Positions 58,136-64,000 of a DNA stretch of 64,000 bases are shown here, piece by piece (position 1 is the first letter of the stretch; every line of letters begins with the position of its first letter). The stretch covers positions 248,001-312,000 of the forward strand of contig NZ_RQEY01000012.1 in the NCBI RefSeq assembly GCF_004770105.1, read 5' to 3'. The notes under the pieces are model-generated. The model searched no databases. It was not told the origin of the DNA and worked only from the letters and a program-made list of their open reading frames with translations. The stretch is from Leptospira andrefontaineae (GTDB lineage: Bacteria; Spirochaetota; Leptospiria; Leptospirales; Leptospiraceae). A program made the position numbers and the translations under genes.

Positions 58136-58741
58136 TCAGGACATTCCGTTCTTAAATCTTGGATCCTGGACCACACCGGATTCGCGGATCTCCGACAAAG
58201 AATTTGCATAGGCAACTAAGATCTTAAGAGCAAATCCACTTCTCTCCCTGATAAAACTATCTTCCGGAGAAACAGGTTCTCCTCCATTGATCAAATGTTC
58301 CACATCTCTAAAGATCAATTGTTCGGGGATATAACAGATCTTGGTATTTTTATAACTGCTTGCTCTCATCTCATTGATCGGGAAAGCCCCGCCTCTACCT
58401 GAAGAAACAGAAACAAGAAGCCCGGGTTTATGACCCAACTGAACAAGCCCAGCATGAAGGAAGAAATTTTTAATCGCAGGACTCGCCATCCCACCATACT
58501 CAGGAGTGATAATAACAAAACCTTCGGAACTTTTTAAGTTTTCATCGATAGGTTTCCAAAGACCCATCCAGAGTTTATCATCGCTTGTCTGAGTTGAATC
58601 GTAAAGAGGAAGAGGATTTTTTCCCAGATCCAATGTCCAAGTTTCCACGGACATTTCTTTTAATTTAGAATTTAAAAATTCACCTACTTTAGCAGATTGA
58701 GATACTTTTTGTTGGGAGCCAACAATGATTCCAATTTTCAT
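58136..58741 (-). CDS. NADPH-dependent FMN reductase family protein
   Basis: 201 residues. IGIIVGSQQKVSQSAKVG opens the flavodoxin-like fold, LPLYDSTQTSDDK and ITPEYGGMASPAIKNFF are characteristic (the usual PEYNGS reads PEYGGM here), and SSGRGGAF follows. Such proteins reduce FMN, quinones or azo dyes with NAD(P)H. A GAATAG-like purine-rich site precedes ATG 58741. It is the neighbour of parB but on its own unit, with a spacing of about 100 bp. Confidence 0.8.
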   Translation of the reverse strand: MKIGIIVGSQQKVSQSAKVGEFLNSKLKEMSVETWTLDLGKNPLPLYDSTQTSDDKLWMGLWKPIDENLKSSEGFVIITPEYGGMASPAIKNFFLHAGLVQLGHKPGLLVSVSSGRGGAFPINEMRASSYKNTKICYIPEQLIFRDVEHLINGGEPVSPEDSFIRERSGFALKILVAYANSLSEIRESGVVQDPRFKNGMS

Positions 58742-58849
58742 TCTATTCCTTTATTAGAAACCAAACTGCGGATAAAAAAGCCCGCCCGAACGGTCGAATG
58801 AGAACAGGATCAAGAGCCTGGAGTTTTCTCCAACGAGAAAAAATTTGTC

Positions 58850-59551
58850 TTAGCTTAAACCGTATTTTTTCTTTAAGTTAGAAAGTTCCCTTAGAAAAGA
58901 TTCTCTATTCTTAACGCTTAGAGGTTTAAGATCCAGGGTAACCTTTTCTCCAGGTTTACGGGGTGAAATCATTTCACCCCCCCGTCCTTCTTTCTTTTTC
59001 AGGAGGGTTTCCAGGTTTTTGACCGAAAGATCACTTCCACTTTTGAGTAATTCTGAAACAGATTTTTGATCCAACCTTGCGATCGAGCTCAACTGTTTTA
59101 CATATCTTTCCGTGTAACCTAGTATCTTGCCGACTTCTTCTGCGGTCTTTTTTCTTTCTTTCCTTAAGAACTGGATCGCCCTTCCTACTTCCCAAGGATT
59201 TAGACTTTTACGTTTTTCGTTCTCTGCCAAGGCGATCTCATAACATCTATCTTCGGAAGCTTCTGTCTCTACTACCGGAATGGACTTCCAGCCTATGAGT
59301 TTTGCTGCCTGGAATCTTCTTTCACCGGCTACGATCTGGAACTTCTTGCCTAATTTACGGACAACGATCGGCTCTATCAAACCCAAACGTTTCATAGACT
59401 CCACAAGATCGCTCACATCTTCTTTTCCAAAAACCCTAGGTTGTTCCGGATTAGTTAAAATATCAGAAAGAAGAATTTCTTTTTTAAGGGATTCATCCCC
59501 ACCAAAAGCTGTTAATAAATCCAGCCCTGCAAAATCAGATCTTTTTGCCAT
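58850..59551 (-). CDS. parB: ParB-type chromosome partition protein
   Basis: 233 residues, shorter than usual (about 280). The ParB/Srx domain has NPEQPRVFG, VAGERRFQAA (box II, CTP-binding) and ENEKRKSLNPWE, followed by an HTH region (KKTAEEVGKILGYTERYVKQL). ParB loads at parS and forms a partition complex with ParA. A GAGGAG site precedes ATG 59551. It overlaps the end of parA by 17 bp. A perfect 21-base palindrome lies inside the gene (58960-58980). Confidence 0.9.
   Translation of the reverse strand: MAKRSDFAGLDLLTAFGGDESLKKEILLSDILTNPEQPRVFGKEDVSDLVESMKRLGLIEPIVVRKLGKKFQIVAGERRFQAAKLIGWKSIPVVETEASEDRCYEIALAENEKRKSLNPWEVGRAIQFLRKERKKTAEEVGKILGYTERYVKQLSSIARLDQKSVSELLKSGSDLSVKNLETLLKKKEGRGGEMISPRKPGEKVTLDLKPLSVKNRESFLRELSNLKKKYGLS
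58960..58980. promoter_or_regulatory. Candidate parS palindrome inside parB
   Basis: A perfect 21-base palindrome centred on 58970: the core TGAAATCATTTCA is flanked by four G on the left and four C on the right. The bases are in the parB coding frame (reading GEMISPR-type codons). A second copy of the core with similar flanks is at 60613-60634. This is unlike the ordinary parS (core TTTCACGTGAAA), but TTTCA appears in both. Confidence 0.5.
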
Positions 59552-60461
59552 TTGCTCTCCTCATTACTTCTTCCGCCAAAGTAGAAAACATCTGCATCGC
59601 TTTAGGATCATATTCGGATAAAAGTTTACGTTTTGCTTGGGACTGAGGAATTGCTTCTCTTCTGTACACTACAGAATCGAACACTGGGAAATATTTCCGG
59701 ACAGTTTCAGCAAGACCGGAAAGAGCTCTCGAATCCTCATACTGATTTAATACCGCACCCAAAAGTCCAAGACCGGGATTTGCCTTTTTACGGATCTTCT
59801 CGATTGTACCATGAAGGTCTTTCAGGCCCTGCACACTAAAAGCACGAGTCTGGATCGGGACCAAAACAAGATCCGCCGCGATCAAAGCATTCTCCAAGAT
59901 CAAACCAAGAGAAGGAGGACAATCTATAATAATATATTCATAAGAAGAACGGATCGGCAAAAGTGCTTCTTTCAAAAGATCGAAATCATCTCTCTCATAT
60001 GGAGTCGTAAAATTTGCCAAATGAATGGAAGAAGGAACCAGATCCAAACCGGGAGCCAAGTTCACAATAATTTCAGAAATATCTACTTTAGATTCTTCCT
60101 TATAACCCAAACTATGAAAGACCGATTTATCAGCCTGGCCAACGTACAACTGAGTGATATTTGCCTGAGCATCCCAATCTAATAGCAGGACTTTTTTGCC
60201 TGCCTTTGCCAAAGCTTCCGCAAGGCATATGGAAACTGTAGTTTTACCTTCTCCACCTTTTTGATTGGATACCGCGATGATCACTGATTCGTAAGAATGT
60301 TTCATTTTTTTGGAGAAGTATTTATCCAAAACATCGGTCTTATACTTTCCCTTATTGTCTTTGGGCAGGGACCATTTTTCCGCCTTCTCCAGAAACTCAT
60401 CTTCCGAACTTAAAACGTATTCGGAGAGGACTTCTTCTACACTTAAAACTTTGGCTTTCAC
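59535..60461 (-). CDS. parA: ParA-type partition ATPase
   Basis: 308 residues. An N-terminal segment of about 57 residues (VLSVEEVLSEYVLSSEDEFL and onward) precedes the ATPase core. The deviant Walker A is KGGEGKTT (68-75), followed by LLLDWDAQANIT, DCPPSLGLIL and VLVPIQT. The extended N-terminus is like type Ia plasmid ParA proteins and may bind DNA. Start is a GTG at 60461. It is upstream of parB, with a 17-bp overlap. Confidence 0.92.
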   Translation of the reverse strand: MKAKVLSVEEVLSEYVLSSEDEFLEKAEKWSLPKDNKGKYKTDVLDKYFSKKMKHSYESVIIAVSNQKGGEGKTTVSICLAEALAKAGKKVLLLDWDAQANITQLYVGQADKSVFHSLGYKEESKVDISEIIVNLAPGLDLVPSSIHLANFTTPYERDDFDLLKEALLPIRSSYEYIIIDCPPSLGLILENALIAADLVLVPIQTRAFSVQGLKDLHGTIEKIRKKANPGLGLLGAVLNQYEDSRALSGLAETVRKYFPVFDSVVYRREAIPQSQAKRKLLSEYDPKAMQMFSTLAEEVMRRANGKKI

Positions 60462-60649
60462 TTCAGACCTTGACCCTGATAATAGATCAGCGTCCAGACC
60501 GGATTTGTCAAGAAAACCTATGTCTCATATTGCTTTAAGTGCGAAAAAACCGAATTGAAACGATAGGGGAGGGGAGAATGCTAAGGTCTCTTCTCGGAAA
60601 AGGAATTCCACTGGGGATGAAATCATTTCACCCCTAATTCTAGGATGAA
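60462..60649. promoter_or_regulatory. Intergenic region of parA and the divergent outer membrane gene
   Basis: 188 bp between the parA start and the rightward gene at 60650. It holds a copy of the palindrome (60613-60634) and a half-site-like ATGAAATGA just after it, beside the ribosome-binding site AGGATG at 60642-60647. Promoters for both directions should be here; I see no clear -35/-10 pair. Confidence 0.5.
60613..60634. promoter_or_regulatory. Second parS-like palindrome upstream of parA
   Basis: The core TGAAATCATTTCA (60618-60630) is the same as inside parB. It is flanked by four G and four C, but an extra A sits before the core on the left side, so the outer arms are offset by one base. 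Distance to the other copy is about 1.65 kb. Position just upstream of parAB is typical for a centromere site. Confidence 0.5.
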
Positions 60650-61744
60650 ATGAAAATTCAGATTCGAATTATAACCACACTATTCTGCCTATTTGCCACA
60701 GGCCCATTGCTCGCACAAGAGCCCGAATCTCCCAAGGATATAAGATCAGAAACTAAACTCCCGGGAACCGAGGTGCCCCAAACAAAAATCCAGACACTTC
60801 TATCCGAACTAATGACCAGAAGTTCCATCACAGGTCTTGTGGGGGAAAACGGAGGCCAACATATTTTTGAATCAGGCACAAAGTTCCCTAATTTATCCGG
60901 GCTAAAAGCGGGATCCAGGATCACGTATAACAGAGAGTTCGAATATGGTGGGATCGGATTAAAACATTGGTGGGAAACTTGGGAGATCAACCTGGAATAC
61001 AGGACAACTTTCAAGAACCAAAGAACCGGAGAGGGAAGGGACGAGGACTTTTTTCTTGGTAGCGTAAGCAGGGAAAAGGGGACAAAGATCGATTTCGCAA
61101 ACGCAAGTTTTTACGATACACCTTACACATTCACGGGGACCCAAAACTTTGCCGATGGAAGAGGGAAACTGAAGATGAAAGATGATCGAATCGGTCTCCT
61201 TGGCAGAAAATATTTCGGCACAGCAAATCCTGATCCAAGAAAACCAGGCTCAGGTCTTTATCTTACTGGCGGCGCTTATTATACTTATTATAAATATTAT
61301 CTATACGATGTGACACAATGGATCGCCACTTCCCCCGTGACTTATGGTCCAATCGGAATTGGGCTTAGTTATTCTATTTCTACCTGGGAAATCCCATTCG
61401 GGTTCGGTTATAGATATTCCAATGGAACTTGGATGTTAGAAGCAAGCCTCTCTGGAAATGTTTGGTATTCACATTTCAGGGATTATCATTACCAAAGAAA
61501 TTTAAATTTCATCGGGGATTCTTCCGGCTTCGGAGTAGAAACAAATTTAGGCGCAGGATATATCCTACCCTCTTGGTTATTTTTCCTAAAATTAACTGAG
61601 CATAGATTATACGGAGAAGGAAGTTTCCAGACCCAAGGCGGCATAAACAGGGAAGACGTTCTTTCAAATTATTCAGGAAGGTATAGAAACTATCTGAGCA
61701 CAAAACAGTACTCGGTCGAATTCCAAGTGAGCCATTTTTTATGA
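60650..61744 (+). CDS. Putative outer membrane beta-barrel protein
   Basis: 364 residues. A signal peptide (TTLFCLFATGPLLAQ) is followed by a region PETKLPGTEVPQTK-like linker and then beta-hairpin repeats rich in Tyr, Gly and Trp (GIGLKHWWETWEINLEYR, GGAYYTYYKYYLYDV), ending in a terminal aromatic strand QVSHFL. Overall it looks like a small porin or outer-membrane enzyme (omptin-like layout cannot be excluded). It overlaps hemH as ATGA, so the two are co-transcribed. The substrate is unknown. Confidence 0.68.
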   Translation: MKIQIRIITTLFCLFATGPLLAQEPESPKDIRSETKLPGTEVPQTKIQTLLSELMTRSSITGLVGENGGQHIFESGTKFPNLSGLKAGSRITYNREFEYGGIGLKHWWETWEINLEYRTTFKNQRTGEGRDEDFFLGSVSREKGTKIDFANASFYDTPYTFTGTQNFADGRGKLKMKDDRIGLLGRKYFGTANPDPRKPGSGLYLTGGAYYTYYKYYLYDVTQWIATSPVTYGPIGIGLSYSISTWEIPFGFGYRYSNGTWMLEASLSGNVWYSHFRDYHYQRNLNFIGDSSGFGVETNLGAGYILPSWLFFLKLTEHRLYGEGSFQTQGGINREDVLSNYSGRYRNYLSTKQYSVEFQVSHFL

Positions 61745-62844
61745 AAAATAAACTTTTACTGATCAACTTGGGCGGGCCCAGAAACCCCCAAGAAATCCCA
61801 AAATTTCTGAAAGACCTATTCGAAGATCCTTTAGTATTCGATCTTCCTCTTCCTGAATTCCTAAGGATTAAACTTGCTAGAAAAATTGCAGAGAAAAGAG
61901 CCAAAAAAGTAGAAGAGACCTACGCTTCCATGGGATTCGGAGGAGGCTCCCCTCTTGTAGCAGAAACTGAAAAACAAGCAAAAGGTTTAAAAAAACTTTT
62001 AGAAGAGTCCGGAGAAAAATGGGAAGTTAAGACGGCAATGTGCTGCGGATATCCGGACATCAGAGAGTTACCATCCGAGTGGACGGATCCGAAAGAAGGA
62101 GTGGTACTTCTTCCACTATTTCCTCATTTCTCCAGATCAACAGTTCTTTCCACAGCAATGCTTATGGAAAAACAGTTGGGATACTGCCCTGCTTCCAACC
62201 CACTATGGGTGAGACCATTCTCAGATAGGAAGGAATATTTAGAATCCATCCGAGACTTAGTCCTCGATTTTTTCCAAGGCAAACTTTCAGAAAATGATTT
62301 TCTTCATCTCAAACAAGAACAAATCCCAGATTGGCAAGATCTAGATATAGTTTTCAGTGCACATGGGATCCCTCTTAGATTAATTAAGAAAGGAGATGTA
62401 TATACGAAAGAGATTGAAGAGAATGTGCAAGCACTGACTTCTCTTCTGAGAGAAAAAGGTTATAAAGGACAAATTCATTTATCTTATCAGAGTAGGGTAG
62501 GGCCAAGTAAATGGACCACTCCAAACACTTTAGATAAGATCCAAGAGTTAGGGCAAAAAGGAACCAAACGGATCGCAGTATATCCGATCAGTTTTATCAG
62601 CGATCATCTCGAAACATTAGAAGAGATCGGAGTTCAGATTAGAGACCATGCACTCCAAAATGGGATCTCAGAATATTATAGAATTCCTGCACCGGGAACA
62701 TATCCGGCATTTTTAGAAGCTTTAGCAAAATTCGTTTTCGAGGCAAAATATTCTGCACAAAAAGGCAGACAGCTAAGTTGTATCTGCAAGGCCTCGGGCG
62801 GATGGGATCCGAAAAAAGAAAAAGTAACTTGTGATTGTGGATGA
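61741..62844 (+). CDS. hemH: Ferrochelatase
   Basis: 367 residues. LLLINLGGPRNPQEI at the start, the active-site FSAHGIP (His) and SYQSRVGP and PISFISDHLETLEEI are the ferrochelatase set. It inserts ferrous iron into protoporphyrin, the last step of haem synthesis. The C-terminal end has four cysteines (LSCICKASGGW ... VTCDCG), which might bind an iron-sulfur cluster as in some bacterial ferrochelatases. It overlaps the upstream barrel gene as ATGA. The rest of a haem operon is not seen in this window. Confidence 0.92.
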   Translation: MKNKLLLINLGGPRNPQEIPKFLKDLFEDPLVFDLPLPEFLRIKLARKIAEKRAKKVEETYASMGFGGGSPLVAETEKQAKGLKKLLEESGEKWEVKTAMCCGYPDIRELPSEWTDPKEGVVLLPLFPHFSRSTVLSTAMLMEKQLGYCPASNPLWVRPFSDRKEYLESIRDLVLDFFQGKLSENDFLHLKQEQIPDWQDLDIVFSAHGIPLRLIKKGDVYTKEIEENVQALTSLLREKGYKGQIHLSYQSRVGPSKWTTPNTLDKIQELGQKGTKRIAVYPISFISDHLETLEEIGVQIRDHALQNGISEYYRIPAPGTYPAFLEALAKFVFEAKYSAQKGRQLSCICKASGGWDPKKEKVTCDCG

Positions 62845-62859
62845 AAGGGAATCTCAACA

Positions 62860-64000
62860 ATGATAGAAAACTTATTCATTACAAGCGAAGAGCTTTTGCA
62901 AAACTATTCTATCAATGGGATAGGACGTTTAAACATTATCACTGGAAAGAATAATAGTGGAAAAAGCACATTATTAAATATCTTACGGTCTCATGAAAAA
63001 GCCGCAATCCTTGCAAGCTGCGACATTCGTTTTCTGGAAAAAATCTCCGCAATAATTCGAAAGAAATTCCAGGAAACAGAAGTAGTTCCGGTAAAGAATT
63101 TCGATTTCGAATTAAAAAAATTCTTTAGTCAAACCAGCTTCATTTCAAACGAAAAGCTACAAACACAGCTATTTTCCCTAATTACACAATTAGGGGAAAG
63201 GAATCCTGATGAAATATTCATCTTCGATCCCTCGATAGAACCCTTAAGTCAAATTATTCAACGTGAAATCTTCACAATGCCCAAATCTATCTTAATTCCT
63301 GCAAAAAGAAATTCTCCCACAGAATCCCCACTAAATTTATACGAAATTGATAGAACGGGAAATGCTCAGAACATCCTAAACATATTATTTAAATTAAAAA
63401 ATTCTGCGAATGACCCTGAAGATAGTGCTTATTATCAAAGTATTCGAAAAAACTTCCAAGAAATAACAGAAGGTTTTGAATTCGAAGTCAGCATCAGTGA
63501 AAGAAATGTAATCAAATTATTCTTCAAAAGGGACGGAAATTATAAAGCTGCAGAAAATTTCGGATTAGGCCTTCAAGACATTCTTTGTATACTTACTTTC
63601 ACCCTTGAGCCAAGCACACAATTGGTATTAATTGAAGAGCCTGAGAATCATTTAAATTCCGGCGTTCAGAAAAATCTTCTAAAATATTTTCGCCAATCGA
63701 CTAATAAGCAATTCATCATCACAACTCATTCAGGCGTTTTTTTAAACCCCTTATTCGTGGATAAGATCCTTTTAACGAAATACGATGCAAAGAAAATAGA
63801 AATTATCGATTCTACAAGTAAAGCAGAGGCCTTATACGAATTAGGATATGAACTTTCGGACAATATTCATACAGATATGCTAATCCTAGTAGAAGGCCCT
63901 AACGACAGGCCCATTATCGAATCATTATTATTCAATATACCTGACGCGATAGGCAAAAATATCAAATGTCTCCCCATAGGAGGAGACAACATGCTTCACT
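62860..64000 (+). CDS. OLD-family ATP-dependent endonuclease, N-terminal part (cut by window edge)
   Basis: The first 380 codons are visible and run off the right end. Walker A GKNNSGKS (29-36), a Walker B/signature segment VLIEEPENHLNSG (about 257-269), a THSG switch-type motif near residue 289, and then the start of a TOPRIM domain (LILVEGPNDRPIIES) that is typical of OLD-type nucleases. Base composition is more AT-rich than the neighbours by eye. AAAGGGA precedes ATG 62860. Such proteins are often phage-defence nucleases, some with a helicase partner; the next gene is not visible. Confidence 0.82.
   Translation, partial: MIENLFITSEELLQNYSINGIGRLNIITGKNNSGKSTLLNILRSHEKAAILASCDIRFLEKISAIIRKKFQETEVVPVKNFDFELKKFFSQTSFISNEKLQTQLFSLITQLGERNPDEIFIFDPSIEPLSQIIQREIFTMPKSILIPAKRNSPTESPLNLYEIDRTGNAQNILNILFKLKNSANDPEDSAYYQSIRKNFQEITEGFEFEVSISERNVIKLFFKRDGNYKAAENFGLGLQDILCILTFTLEPSTQLVLIEEPENHLNSGVQKNLLKYFRQSTNKQFIITTHSGVFLNPLFVDKILLTKYDAKKIEIIDSTSKAEALYELGYELSDNIHTDMLILVEGPNDRPIIESLLFNIPDAIGKNIKCLPIGGDNMLH

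Overview
The window reads as Leptospira DNA, probably from a species other than the low-GC pathogens, because the base composition looks like roughly 40% GC by eye (not computed). The call rests on leptospiral-type protein families (a DUF1574 protein, small leptospiral lipoproteins, RsbU/SpoIIE-type phosphatases), frequent TTG and GTG starts, and the gene neighbourhood. A parA-parB pair close to hemH, with htpG nearby in an operon, recalls the second chromosome of Leptospira, where I remember haem genes and htpG being located. That replicon assignment is inference.

Layout. 1-255: start of an ECF sigma factor, leftward and cut by the window edge. 256-1296: repeat-bearing spacer, a doubtful small ORF and a small lipoprotein. 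1449-4241: a GH5 glycosylceramidase-like enzyme and a patatin phospholipase, 6 bp apart. 4242-4780: gene-poor stretch with an inverted-repeat family and a candidate structured leader. 4781-8816: MFS transporter, membrane diguanylate cyclase, sodium:solute symporter. 8899-14175: a 1758-residue signalling protein (pseudokinase-like domain, AAA ATPase, GAF, PP2C phosphatase). 14234-17529: a PaxB-like membrane terpene cyclase candidate, an Lcp/MpaB-type haem oxygenase and a divergent FadL-type channel. 17526-25028: small membrane protein, enoyl-CoA hydratase, haloalkane dehalogenase, metallo-hydrolase, two-component pair, and a membrane protein coupled to a methyltransferase. 25137-28109: MeaA-type acyl-CoA mutase with its MeaB GTPase. 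28137-29381: caspase-like/ankyrin protein. 29921-35504: desaturase, a repeat-rich spacer, and an RsbU phosphatase / NAD kinase / STAS cluster. 35717-39452: SGNH hydrolase, PhoX-like protein and small proteins. 39510-48949: a tightly coupled moxR-DUF58-batA-batB/C-batD-htpG operon. 49113-58741: YwqK-type lipoprotein, DUF1574 protein, SDRs, type II NADH dehydrogenase, tyrosine phosphatase, diguanylate cyclase, cyclic-nucleotide-binding protein, FMN reductase. 58850-64000: parB, parA, an outer-membrane protein coupled to hemH, and the start of an OLD-family ATPase/nuclease that runs off the end.

How it fits together. Much of the content is lipid metabolism (phospholipase, desaturase, hydratase, acyl-CoA mutase, FadL channel, oxygenase), as expected for an organism that lives on fatty acids, plus many signalling proteins. 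The observations I rate highest are a pair of matching palindromes in and beside parAB that could be the parS sites of this replicon, the terpene cyclase/oxygenase pair, and the large protein that joins a catalytically degenerate kinase domain to an intact-looking phosphatase domain. No tRNA, rRNA, CRISPR array or insertion sequence was recognised.
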